Origin: Acidimicrobiia bacterium
GTDB lineage: Bacteria > Actinomycetota > Acidimicrobiia > Acidimicrobiales > Aldehydirespiratoraceae
Direction of reading: 5' to 3'
Length of the DNA stretch: 10,398 nt
Assembly (NCBI GenBank): GCA_022824605.1
Contig: JAJDZO010000339.1
Span: 1 to 10,398, forward strand
Position 1 is the stretch's first letter, and every line of letters begins with the position of its first letter. This document shows positions 1 through 7,431 of this stretch, one piece after another. The translations under genes and the position numbers were made by a program. The notes under the pieces were generated by a model that saw nothing but the letters and a program-made list of their open reading frames with translations, was not told the DNA's origin and did no database searches.

Positions 1-557
1 CCGCGCAGATGCACCATGCCGTCGTCGCCGTTCCACAAACACAGCCGCCTGCGGGCCCTCTGCCGCCGATACTCACCCTCGCCGCCATCGTGTTGTCGCT
101 TCACCACCCAACGCCCAGCTTCCTTGGCGAAGTGTTCTGGCGACATCCCCGCGGCTTTCTCCAACAAGTCGACATCACCCTCGACCTGGCCGGTGCTCGT
201 CCTTCCCGACGCTCTAGCGAGCGTCTTGGCATTCGCAATCGGGATCTGTCCAGCCTCGACGGCATCGCGCACCGCAGGCATTGCCTGCAACCGTTCAGCG
301 GTCTGAACCTGCCCCGCTGCCTCGCGCCGCGACAGGCCCGCAGCCTGTGCCAGCACCCCCACGCCGGAGTCGCCGTGACGCTCGCGACCCGCGATGCTGG
401 CCGCCGCATCGGCTTGCAGCACCGCCAACTGCCCGCCGAAGGTCTTGCACTCCCCCAGCAGCACCCGCAGGTCTGAGGTCGATGTGGCCGCATCGTTGGC
501 CAGCCGGATCAACTCCGCCAACCCCTCCCGCACCCGTCGTGCCGTGTTCACAACCAT
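1..557 (-). CDS. DUF222 domain protein (HNH endonuclease family), N-terminal part
   Basis: The N-terminal 185 codons of a gene that reads leftward off the window edge. The translation opens MVVNTARRVREGLAELIRLA and continues through a long helical region with the hallmarks of DUF222: LAQAAGLSRREAAGQVQTAE, an AVRDAVEAGQI segment, and the closing RRLCLWNGDDGMVHLR near the edge. In this family (the mycobacterial 13E12-repeat proteins) DUF222 is normally followed by a C-terminal HNH nuclease domain; that part would lie outside the window and is not seen. The ATG at 557 has no obvious Shine-Dalgarno sequence. A GTG at 596 in the same frame would add 13 residues and is an equally possible start; a TGA just upstream at 603-605 bars anything longer. 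These genes are often multicopy in actinobacteria and are thought to be mobile or repeat-like, but their role is unclear. Confidence 0.8.
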   Translation of the reverse strand, partial: MVVNTARRVREGLAELIRLANDAATSTSDLRVLLGECKTFGGQLAVLQADAAASIAGRERHGDSGVGVLAQAAGLSRREAAGQVQTAERLQAMPAVRDAVEAGQIPIANAKTLARASGRTSTGQVEGDVDLLEKAAGMSPEHFAKEAGRWVVKRQHDGGEGEYRRQRARRRLCLWNGDDGMVHLR

Positions 558-797
558 GCACAGATCATGCCAGAGGGGTGTGACATCGCTGGGCACTTTC
601 AGTCATAAGCACGCTGCGTCAGTAGTTTCCAGCTCAGAAGAAGACCCGATAGGCCAGCGCGCGTAATCAATACAGCCGCTCGGCGGCAGCGCGACGGTTA
701 TTTGGTGTCTTTGCGGAGGCACGCGCGCCGGACCGGTTGAGTTCCACGAGGTTCGCGGCATCGCCGCACGGCAGGAGGGCTCCGTTACCGTCAGTCT
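558..797. other. Intergenic stretch without a recognisable gene
   Basis: Nothing here is convincingly coding. Open frames exist on both strands but have mixed third-position composition and no family motifs. The divergent DUF222 gene and the exporter at 996 both need promoters in 558-995, but I could not pick out a persuasive -35/-10 pair. Confidence 0.4.
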
Positions 798-986
798 GTG
801 GACCTGTGCGCGGCAGCCCGGATGCGGGCGCTCGGTGGCTACGTCTGCATCGCTGGCAGCGCACTGACCATGGGCTCCGTAGCAGGCGGGCGCCGCGCTA
901 TGGAGCACCTGATGGAGATCGACCCGGCGATCCGCCTTGTCTACGCAATCAACGAGCCCGCCGCGGTCGACGCCTATGTGCGCTAG
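798..986 (+). pseudogene. Relic of a sugar ABC-transporter substrate-binding protein
   Basis: The open frame ends in MEHLMEIDPAIRLVYAINEP followed by AAVDAYVR and a TAG stop. The pattern 'AM..L....P.I..VY.INEPAA..AY' is typical of the central part of periplasmic sugar-binding proteins of the ribose/fructose class (RbsB/FrcB-like), where it lies between the two lobes and is followed by roughly 100 more residues. Here only about 35 residues are family-like (from about 880); the N-terminal lobe with its signal peptide and the rest of the C-terminal lobe are absent, and no permease or ATPase gene is nearby. The likeliest reading is the debris of a gene left after a deletion or insertion. The upstream part of the frame (798-880) shows no clear family match. 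Confidence 0.5.
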
Positions 987-995
987 TGCAGCCTG

Positions 996-1946
996 ATGGC
1001 TGAGAGTGCCCCGCGGGCGGGGCGCCGGGTGTTCTCTACTGCTCAGGGGTCGAGACTGGAGCCCTTCGGGTGGATCGAATGGGCACTGCTTGGCGGGGTG
1101 GCTCTCATCTGGGGGTCGTCGTTCCTGCTGATCGAGATATCGCTGGAGACGCTGAGCCCGGTGACCATCACCTGGATCAGGGTCTCGCTCGGCTTTGTGT
1201 CGTTGACCGTTGTGCCGGCAGCCCGAGAACCGGTCGATCGGGGCGATCTTCCACGGGTTGTCGTGCTCGGGTTCACCTGGGTGGTTGTGCCGTTTCTGCT
1301 GTTCCCGATAGCGCAGCAGCACATCGACTCCGCCCTCACCGGAATGCTCAATGCCTCGGTGCCGATCTTCAGCACAGTGGTGGCCATCGTGTTGATGCGG
1401 TCACTTCCCGGTCTGCGTCAGGCCGCCGGAATCGTGCTCGGGTTCGTAGGGACGGTCTGCATCGGCCTGCCCGCGGTGACCGGATCCACCTCGGCCGCAT
1501 GGGGAGTGCTGCTGGTGCTGGTGGCCACCCTCTTCTACGGGATCTCGCTCAACCTGGCGGTGCCGTTGCAGCAGCGCTACGGCGCACCCGCGGTGATGAT
1601 GCGAGCGCTGGGCGTGGCCGCCGCAGCCACCACACCGCTCGGCCTGATCGGACTGGCCGATTCACAGTGGAGCGCCGGGCCGGTGTCGGCCGTGGTGGTG
1701 CTGGGAGTCGTCAACACGGGCGCAGCGTTCGTAACCATGGCCGCTCTGGTGGGCCGGGTGGGCGCCACCCGTGGCGGTGTGGCCACCTACTTCATCCCCA
1801 TCGTCGCCATGGTGCTGGGAATGGCGTTCCGCTCCGAAGTGATCGCCGCGCTGCAGTGGGCAGGAATCGCCATAGTGCTCTTCGGCGCCTCGCTAACCAC
1901 CCGCCGCGAACCCGAGATCGCGCAAGCACCCCGCGGCGGGCGGTGA
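996..1946 (+). CDS. EamA-family (DMT superfamily) membrane transporter
   Basis: A 316-residue protein of the usual EamA length (about 300) with two tandem EamA repeats and about ten hydrophobic helices. The first repeat opens with the family signature ALIWGSSFLLIEISLETLSP (residues about 36-55), followed by TWIRV. The second begins around residue 165 (AAWGVLLVLVATLFYGISLN) and ends with the conserved GGVATYFIPIVAMVLGMAF and the closing helix AGIAIVLFGASL. Members are inner-membrane exporters of metabolites or amino acids; the substrate cannot be inferred. The ATG at 996 lacks a clear ribosome site, and an in-frame GTG at 1029 is an alternative that would remove an 11-residue basic leader without touching the first helix. 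The stop codon lies only 5 bp before the 63-bp repeat array, so transcripts may run into the repeats. Confidence 0.9.
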   Translation: MAESAPRAGRRVFSTAQGSRLEPFGWIEWALLGGVALIWGSSFLLIEISLETLSPVTITWIRVSLGFVSLTVVPAAREPVDRGDLPRVVVLGFTWVVVPFLLFPIAQQHIDSALTGMLNASVPIFSTVVAIVLMRSLPGLRQAAGIVLGFVGTVCIGLPAVTGSTSAAWGVLLVLVATLFYGISLNLAVPLQQRYGAPAVMMRALGVAAAATTPLGLIGLADSQWSAGPVSAVVVLGVVNTGAAFVTMAALVGRVGATRGGVATYFIPIVAMVLGMAFRSEVIAALQWAGIAIVLFGASLTTRREPEIAQAPRGGR

Positions 1947-1951
1947 GCAAG

Positions 1952-2170
1952 TAGTCATTCACCCTGCTCACACGAGGTGCCTGCGAGAGCAGCGCCGTAG
2001 CTGAAAGCGACTTGTAATCATTCACCCTGCTCACACGAGGTGCCTGCGTGAGCAGCGCCGTAACTGAAAGCGACTTGTAGTCATTCACCCTGCTCACACG
2101 ACATGCCTGCGTGATCAGCGCCGTAGCTGAAAGCGACTTGTAGTCATTCGCCCTCCTCACACGAGGTGCC
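1952..2170. repeat. 63-bp tandem direct repeats, 3.5 copies
   Basis: Three full units (1952-2014, 2015-2077, 2078-2140) and a partial fourth (2141-2170) follow head to tail with no spacer. Each begins TAGTCATTCACCCTGCTCAC (TAATC in unit 2) and ends CTGAAAGCGACTTG. Neighbouring units differ at only about three to five positions. Each unit holds a potential hairpin, CTGCTCAC, 13 nt, GTGAGCAG, perfect in unit 2 and with one mismatch in units 1 and 3, followed by shorter CAGC/GCTG and GACT/AGTC arms. The array lies between the 3' ends of two convergent genes. The 63-bp period equals 21 codons, so a minus-strand frame stays open across it, but the lack of variable spacers excludes CRISPR and nothing indicates translation. 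Possible roles are transcription termination, mRNA 3'-end protection or a protein-binding array. Confidence 0.9.
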
Positions 2171-2236
2171 GGCACTGGCCACGATTGCGCTGGACCGGTG
2201 TGTGTGTGTGCATGTCTCCGCACCCGCGAGGCGCAG

Positions 2237-3739
2237 TCAGGCCGATTGTGTGGTGAGCGCCTCGTTGAGGGTGTCGACTATGGGAGCGGCGGCTTTGGTT
2301 GCGGTGGCCACACTGGGAAGCTCGAGGATCTGTTGGGCGACCGCCCAGTCGGCGGGGTCGGCATCGTCTCGGTTGAGGACGTCCTGAGCCCATACCGAGA
2401 CCGTGGAGCTGAGAACGGTTGCCCGGTCGGTGACGTAGCCGGCAATGTCGGAGACGCTCACGTTCTTGGTGGCCTGCTGGACGAGCACACCGGCGGCCAC
2501 CCCGACTAGAAGCCCCGCGCCGGCCGGTCCTCCGGCAGCAGTCAGGATCGCGACCGCGCCAAGCGATGCTGCCGAGGTAGCGGCGCCTTTGAAAGCCCCG
2601 TCGGCCAGGCCGCTGTAGTCGCCACTCTGCCGGGCCTTGTTGAACGCTTGGGCTGCTGCGACGAGCGTCACCAGCAGAAGCAGAGGATTGAGCCCGACCG
2701 CGGCCGACAGGCCCATGCTGGCAACCACCTGGGCGAACTGTTCGGTGTCGGCACTGTTCCAATTCAACGCGACCGTCACCACCCCCAACGTTGCTCCGAG
2801 CACGTCGGCGGCGTCGAACGTGTTGATGTCATAGAGCCATCGCTTGGGGATGCCCAAGGTGCTGTCGAGAGACTGAGCCACAGAGTCGAACGTCGCTTTG
2901 TCCCAGGTGGCGAGCGGCAGGCCACGCTCGGTTGAGACATCTCGCAGCAACGCCTCCACGGTGCCCAGCGCCTGCTGGGTGATGCCGTCGTCGATGGGCG
3001 CCTCAGAGACTGCCTTCACCGCGCCGGCGATGGTGTGACCACCGTCGAAGAGCCGGTGGTAGCTGCCACCCATGTCCGATCTCAGCAGCGGATCGAGATA
3101 GTTGGCGTCGAGCGCCTTGTCGTAGACCGACGCCGACCCGGATACCGCGGACTGAACGATCTGATTGATCTGCGGTCCGATCCCGACGACGAGCCCCTGA
3201 GCGACGCCGGAGGCCGCGATCATGTGGCGTTTCGTCGCCCTCGCAGCCGCTCCAACACCCTCAGTAGCGGCCTGCGTAGCGGCCTCGGTTCTGGCAACCG
3301 CTGACCGACTGACCGATCCGGCTCCCTTGGCAGCGGCTTTCGTAGCGGCCTCGGTTCCTTCAAGTGCCGACCGACCGGCAGATCCGACTCCCCGGGCGGC
3401 TGCTTTCGTAGCGGCCTCGGTTCCTTCAACTGCCGACCGACCGGCAGATCCGACTCCCTTGGCAGCGGCTTTCGTAGCGGCCTCGGTTCTTTCAATCGCT
3501 GACCGACCGGCAGATCCGACTCCCTGAGCGGCTGCTTTCGTAGCGGCTTTGGCCTTGGCGGCCCGGTCGGCGAGCATGCGACCGGATCGTCGAGTTGCGC
3601 CTCTAGCGCCAGCATGCAACGACGAGTCCGGATTCTCCGCCTCTTCGGGATCCTCTCCGTCGGCGTCCACCGATTCAGGTACCACCTGATCCTCCAGCGG
3701 AGCCTCAGAGGCGCCGCTTGGTTGTTCGTCGTCGCTCAC
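2237..3739 (-). CDS. Repeat-containing predicted membrane protein, unknown function
   Basis: About 500 residues from the GTG at 3739. I do not recognise a named family. In order: an acidic N-terminus (SDDEQPSGASEAPLEDQ onward), five alanine-rich 22-residue repeats at about 63-172 (consensus TEAATKAAAKGVGSAGRSAV), a mixed region with HRLFDGGHT and WDKATFDSVAQSL, then two hydrophobic stretches at about 337-366 (GLNPLLLLVTLVAAAQAF) and 386-421 (glycine/alanine-rich), and a soluble tail. The central part from HRLFDGGHT to SGDYSGLADGAFKGA has the look of a conserved domain. The start is chosen because GAGGA sits 9 nt upstream of 3739; the frame remains open to an ATG at 3901 (554 residues), but that stretch has poor coding composition and contains regulatory-looking repeats. 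It is the last gene of the kinase operon or has its own promoter in the 233-bp gap. Confidence 0.75.
   Translation of the reverse strand: MSDDEQPSGASEAPLEDQVVPESVDADGEDPEEAENPDSSLHAGARGATRRSGRMLADRAAKAKAATKAAAQGVGSAGRSAIERTEAATKAAAKGVGSAGRSAVEGTEAATKAAARGVGSAGRSALEGTEAATKAAAKGAGSVSRSAVARTEAATQAATEGVGAAARATKRHMIAASGVAQGLVVGIGPQINQIVQSAVSGSASVYDKALDANYLDPLLRSDMGGSYHRLFDGGHTIAGAVKAVSEAPIDDGITQQALGTVEALLRDVSTERGLPLATWDKATFDSVAQSLDSTLGIPKRWLYDINTFDAADVLGATLGVVTVALNWNSADTEQFAQVVASMGLSAAVGLNPLLLLVTLVAAAQAFNKARQSGDYSGLADGAFKGAATSAASLGAVAILTAAGGPAGAGLLVGVAAGVLVQQATKNVSVSDIAGYVTDRATVLSSTVSVWAQDVLNRDDADPADWAVAQQILELPSVATATKAAAPIVDTLNEALTTQSA
3224..3553 (-). repeat. Five in-frame 66-bp repeats encoding 22-residue units
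   Basis: Five consecutive 66-bp units inside the membrane-protein gene encode 22-residue repeats. The first four are close copies and the fifth has diverged (GVGAAARATKRH at its end). Each unit pairs an amphipathic TEAATKAAA helix with a GVGSAGRSA linker, a pattern close to two 11-mers and compatible with a rod or a surface-lying helix. Near-identical DNA in the middle units shows recent duplication and makes copy-number change by slippage or recombination likely. Confidence 0.85.
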
Positions 3740-3851
3740 ATCCACGATTCCTCGCACCCGTCGCCGCGCAAGCGAGGACGTTATCGACTGGTGGGCTCTT
3801 TGCCGGTTGGCGTTTGTGGAGGTCGACGACGCTACCTGCAGACTCCCGCGC

Positions 3852-3890
3852 GGGGGACTTCCCAGAATGAGGTGGGGAGACTTCCCAGAA
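3852..3890. promoter_or_regulatory. Pair of direct repeats in the gap before the membrane-protein gene
   Basis: GGGGGACTTCCCAGAA (3852-3867) is followed by GGGGAGACTTCCCAGAA (3874-3890), two near copies starting 22 bp apart, about two helical turns. Each contains the short palindrome TTC-TGG-GAA when read on the minus strand. They lie in the 233-bp space between the stop at 3973 and the proposed start at 3739, so they could be a binding site controlling the last gene separately. A -10-like TAACGT stands nearer the start, without a good -35. Confidence 0.35.
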
Positions 3891-3952
3891 GCAGGCGCCA
3901 TCCGAGTTCGTCACTGCATGGGCCGAAGCGACACTTGGCGCTCGCTCTCGAG

Positions 3953-3961
3953 TTGTCCACA
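3953..3961 (+). promoter_or_regulatory. Single DnaA-box-like 9-mer TTGTCCACA
   Basis: A perfect match to the actinobacterial DnaA-box consensus, located just after the 3' end of the frameshifted gene. Only one such site is visible in the gap, so it is no origin. It may be a chance match or a DnaA-responsive regulatory site. Confidence 0.25.
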
Positions 3962-3972
3962 CACGCACACGA

Positions 3973-4640
3973 TCAGCCGTAACCGAACTCTCTGTCCACG
4001 GCGAAGATGTACGAGTAGGCAGTGATCGGGGCCTGGCGGCCGGAGATGATCTGAGATGCCATACCCGCGGCGGAGAGGACGAGACCGACAGGATCGAATC
4101 CTCCGCGGATCGACCAAGCGGCACCGGCCAACCCAATCTTGAAGGACGTCCCATCCATGCGGTTGCCGAGCCAGCGAAGCGCAGGGCGCTGAAGCTCTTG
4201 GCAGGGTCGGAGATCTCTTGGCGGCGCTCCGTGAGCATCCGTTCGCGCTCATTGCTGTCGTCGATGGCCGCGAGTTCAGCCATGAACCCGTGGAGGTCAC
4301 GCACGCAGGCCCTGTGGATGCGGTGGTGCTCCTCTCGGAACTCAAGGATGTCGTCGAGCGGGACCAGAGTGAGATCGAAGCTGACCGCCTCGAGATCCAG
4401 CGTGATCACCCTGTCAGCAGAAGGCAGCGGCTCCCTCGACAGTCTTCGCATGAGACCGGCGATCGCGTCGGCGTCATTCGTCGCCGGGTGGACGCTGAGA
4501 CCCTTGCGAGCGCCGGTGACGCGGGACAGTTGACCCAGGATGACGAGAATGGTCGTCCACACCGACGGATGTAGCGGGATCGAGGCGCCGTCTTCGCTGG
4601 GGCGTGCGAGTCCCCTCGCCTCAAGTGTCGATTCGATCAC
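3973..4640 (-). pseudogene. Small unknown operon protein, gene with apparent one-base deletion
   Basis: The GTG start at 4640 overlaps the TPR stop as GTGA. Frame one gives MIESTLEARGLARPSEDGAS and runs well to EISDPAK (codon 148, base 4197). From there the sensible sequence continues in another frame: ELQRPALRWLGNRMDGTSFK, then IGLAGAAWSIRGGFDPVGLVL and a natural end FAVDREFGYG with TGA at 3973-3975. Restoring one G (AAGAG to AAGGAG) joins the two halves into 222 residues. Without it, frame one carries on as a low-quality arginine/serine-rich tail to 3705, into the next gene. The central stretch (VITLDLEAVSFDLTLVPLDD followed by ILEFREEHHR) recalls uncharacterised families such as DUF6236, tentatively. 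The second half has glycine-rich hydrophobic segments that may touch a membrane. The lesion could be real inactivation, a programmed shift, or a sequencing error. Confidence 0.7.
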
Positions 4641-6361
4641 GACGGCGTCTGTGCCGTTGCACCCGTGCGCGATTTTTCGCGTTCAATGGTGTCGTGGATC
4701 ACCCTGAAGCGCGGGTCGCTGCTCGATCGGGCAGCGAGGCGCGCCATGCGTTCTGCGGGAATGGCATGGCCGGCCATGACCTCCACGAGAAGCCGGTGCG
4801 ACTCTACGAGATCGGCCAGATCGTGTTCCCCCCGACTGCGCGTGGATTGCGCACAGTCGTCGTACATCTTGATGCCTTGATCGGCGTTGCCGCGGATCAC
4901 TTCGATGAGTCCTGCCGTTGCTAGCGCCAGTTCAAGCTCCGACGCGTCGGGCAGGACTCGAACCGCCTCATCGAGGTCCGAACTCATAACGAGAGCGAAG
5001 GCGACGTTGCAGCGCAGAACTGGACTGCGAAGGCCGCGTCTGATCCCGTCCTGTCCGACACGAGCCGCAGTTCGGTAGTCCCCGGCGTGCATACTCAGCA
5101 GGTAGGTGGCGGAGATGTGTGCGTCCAGGGAGAATGGTTCATGTCTGGTCCACTCCATAGCGGCGGTGAGGGACCGGTCGAACTCGAAGCGCAGGAACGC
5201 CACCTGGGCTTCGACGGCGAGCAACGTCTCGCGACTGTGGCGTTCGCTCAGTTCGGCATAGACCGCTTCAAGCTCGGGCAGCACCGCAGTCGAATGCGCC
5301 GCGGATGCGAGCATTCTGGCGATCGTCTCGCTGCGATAGTCACAGGACTTGAGCGCCTCCACAGCATGAGTGAAGACCGCGGCGGAGGTCTTTGCCTGGC
5401 CGCTCAGCAACAGGATGTCAAGGTCCAGTTCTGCCTGCCGCTCGGGTGACGCCGTTTTCATCCTCCCCGACGCCTTCAGTTGCCGTAGGCGCCGCAGCGC
5501 GCCGACGCGGTCACCAGAGGCATGCACGATCTCTGCGGCAGCGAACTCGAGGCGCACGTCATCGGGGTGCGCGCTGGCCAGCCGATCCACGACAGACAGC
5601 GCCTCTGCTGTCTCATCCTGTGAGAGCAGGAGCGCGGCAAGGTTCATCACCATTGTTCGATCCGTCGGGGCGAGGCTCGCCGCCGCTCTCATTGCGCGGG
5701 TGGACTTGCGGACCGAGCCAACCGCCGCGTACGCAAAGCCGAGGTTGCCGAGAACTTGGGGCGTGTCCGGGATGTCTCGCAAAGCCGTCCGCAGGACGCG
5801 TATGGCGTCGTGGTAGCGGCCCTGGCATACCAGGATGGCGCCCTCAAGCGCTCGTGCCTCATGATGGTTGTCATCCACCTCTTCTAGGTAGGTCATCGCT
5901 GTGTCGAGGTGCCCGTGCCGTGCTGCGATGTCAGCGGACATCATCAAGGCGGCGCACCTAGCGCCCTCGCCCGTGCTATTTGACTCGAGTACAACGCTCA
6001 GCGCTTGTTCCGCGGATCCCGTGTCGCCGACCGCGGCAAGCACCTGCGCCGCCACCAACAGAGCCGCGGAGTCGGAGGCGTCCTGTCTAGCCACTACAGC
6101 GCTCGCCGCGTTGATAGCGCTAACCCGGTGCTCGAAATCGAGTTCACACCTAGCCAACCTTGCTAGCGCAGCAACCGAATCGGGATGCTTGTCGGCGAGA
6201 ATGCGTGCCTGAGCAAGCGCTCCTGTGGCCTCCTGGCCCTCATCCTCGGCCGCCGCCTCGGAGTCCAGCGTCGGCATCCTTGGGCCGGGCGGCACTGCGA
6301 TGCAGCCAGTGAGTGACGTGACCAAGTCAACCGGCCGGTCATCATGGATCGTCGTAGTCAT
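4637..6361 (-). CDS. Tetratricopeptide-repeat (TPR) protein
   Basis: A 574-residue, largely helical protein. TPR-like repeats with the usual small-residue pattern are clear from about 98 to 300, for example PQVLGNLGFAYAAVGSVRKS (201-220) followed by TRAMRAAASLAPTDRTMVMN, and more weakly in the C-terminal half (DAHISATYLLSMHAGDYRTA). There is no signal peptide or membrane segment, so it should be cytoplasmic. TPR arrays bind other proteins; next to a kinase, the natural inference is a scaffold, substrate or sensor partner. Its ATG at 6361 overlaps the kinase stop as ATGA, and its own stop overlaps the following GTG start, so it is translationally coupled on both sides. The first 45 residues are of low complexity and probably flexible. 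Confidence 0.85.
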   Translation of the reverse strand: MTTTIHDDRPVDLVTSLTGCIAVPPGPRMPTLDSEAAAEDEGQEATGALAQARILADKHPDSVAALARLARCELDFEHRVSAINAASAVVARQDASDSAALLVAAQVLAAVGDTGSAEQALSVVLESNSTGEGARCAALMMSADIAARHGHLDTAMTYLEEVDDNHHEARALEGAILVCQGRYHDAIRVLRTALRDIPDTPQVLGNLGFAYAAVGSVRKSTRAMRAAASLAPTDRTMVMNLAALLLSQDETAEALSVVDRLASAHPDDVRLEFAAAEIVHASGDRVGALRRLRQLKASGRMKTASPERQAELDLDILLLSGQAKTSAAVFTHAVEALKSCDYRSETIARMLASAAHSTAVLPELEAVYAELSERHSRETLLAVEAQVAFLRFEFDRSLTAAMEWTRHEPFSLDAHISATYLLSMHAGDYRTAARVGQDGIRRGLRSPVLRCNVAFALVMSSDLDEAVRVLPDASELELALATAGLIEVIRGNADQGIKMYDDCAQSTRSRGEHDLADLVESHRLLVEVMAGHAIPAERMARLAARSSSDPRFRVIHDTIEREKSRTGATAQTPS

Positions 6362-7431
6362 CGGCGTCGCACCGTCCTGCGCGCTGGTTCCAAAGCCTCG
6401 CTCCTCTCTAGGTTCTTCGTCATGATGTCAACCCGTCGAACGAGCCATTGCAGTCCCCATGTGGGGTTCTTGCGTTCCGCTCTGAACCGGTGCTCGCGGC
6501 GGGTCGGGTCAGGATTGCACAGCTGGCGCACCAGCTCGACGCTGTAGTGTCGGATCACGGGCGGCAACTCGTCTGCCATCAAACCCAGCGCGGTGTCGTA
6601 GTGGCGGCTCATCGAGCGCACCGCAGCCGGGAAGGCGGCCGCGCGCTCGGTCTCGGTCATGGCACCCAAGCTGTGCAGGTCATCCCAACCGTGGGGCAAC
6701 GCGGCTCCCGTCATCCCCTGAGCGGTCGCCAACTCGAATAGCACTGACCCAAGCAAGTAGATGTCTGCCCGTCGGAGGGCAGCACGGCTGGTCTCGCCCA
6801 GGCCCCACAGGTATTCCGGTGGAGCGAAAGCCAAGTCGCCGCGACCCGTGAAATATGAGTCCGTGGGGAAGCGTGGCGGCTGGGTGAGGTCGCAGCTGCG
6901 TCCGAGGTCAGCCACCTTCGCAACCACCCGAGGCGCTGCCGCATCGTCGTACAGCAGAACATTGGAGGACTTCAGGTCTCTGTGGGCGATCATCTTGGTG
7001 TGCATCTGATGAGTCCCCGCAACGATGTCACGGAACAGTCGCATCTTCTCCGTCCAAATGAGTTCGTGGCGCCGCGGTAACAGATCGTCGAGCGCACCGG
7101 CGGCAAGTTCCATTACATGGAACAACACGTCAATAGATGCAGGCACTCCATTGATTTCGACAATGAGGCTGGATCTCCCTGAATCAGTCAAGTTGGTCAC
7201 GTTCGCGCACGCACTCAGGATCCGCAGTAGCCGCGCCTCGGTGTCGAACTCGATGACTGCCTCAACAGATGTCGCTGCGCTCGGCAGCAGCATCTTCAAC
7301 GCGACCTTGGATCCCGACTGAAGATCGAAGGCCTCGAAGACATAGGAGAAGTTCCCGGTGCCCAGATGGCCGTCGAGCCGGTAACGGCTGTTGAGAACCT
7401 GGCCCAGGTAGGCGTCAGCGGGGTTGACCAT
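6358..7431 (-). CDS. Hanks-type serine/threonine protein kinase
   Basis: 357 residues from the ATG at 7431. Kinase landmarks are in order: glycine loop LGTGNFSYVF (23-32), VALK with Lys46, Glu65 of helix C (DTEARL), catalytic loop HRDLKSSN (150-157, Asp152 and Asn157), metal-binding DLG (175-177, the F of DFG replaced by L), PPE (204-206) of the activation-segment end, DIYLLGSVLFEL (223-234), and DPTRR (308-312) of the last subdomain. All catalytic residues are present, so an active enzyme is expected. Unlike PknB-type kinases it has no transmembrane helix or PASTA domains and ends about 45 residues after the catalytic core, so it is soluble. The frame extends upstream to 7599, but that part lies antisense-like within the regulator frame. 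The start lies inside the regulator gene (17-nt overlap) and the stop overlaps the TPR start (ATGA). Confidence 0.93.
   Translation of the reverse strand: MVNPADAYLGQVLNSRYRLDGHLGTGNFSYVFEAFDLQSGSKVALKMLLPSAATSVEAVIEFDTEARLLRILSACANVTNLTDSGRSSLIVEINGVPASIDVLFHVMELAAGALDDLLPRRHELIWTEKMRLFRDIVAGTHQMHTKMIAHRDLKSSNVLLYDDAAAPRVVAKVADLGRSCDLTQPPRFPTDSYFTGRGDLAFAPPEYLWGLGETSRAALRRADIYLLGSVLFELATAQGMTGAALPHGWDDLHSLGAMTETERAAAFPAAVRSMSRHYDTALGLMADELPPVIRHYSVELVRQLCNPDPTRREHRFRAERKNPTWGLQWLVRRVDIMTKNLERSEALEPARRTVRRR

Noticed and set aside
603..1322. Minus-strand 239-codon frame
   Set aside because: It is antisense to the transporter for half its length, rich in His/Arg/Pro as GC-rich shadows are, and has no family motif.
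1952..2170. CRISPR array
   Set aside because: The units are contiguous 63-bp repeats with no variable spacers, and no cas gene is near.
2198..2210. Short GT run (GTGTGTGTGTGTG)
   Set aside because: Only 13 bp, with no start, promoter or structure linked to it; probably a neutral simple repeat.
1792..2223. Minus-strand frame of 143 codons with 21-residue repeats (RVNDYKSLSATALL type)
   Set aside because: It is open only because the DNA repeat is 63 bp, a multiple of three. Its ends lie antisense to the transporter and in unrelated sequence, and there is no start signal.
3705..4160. C-terminal extension of the fourth operon gene in its first frame
   Set aside because: Low-quality composition, overlap with the next gene, and a much better continuation in the neighbouring frame.
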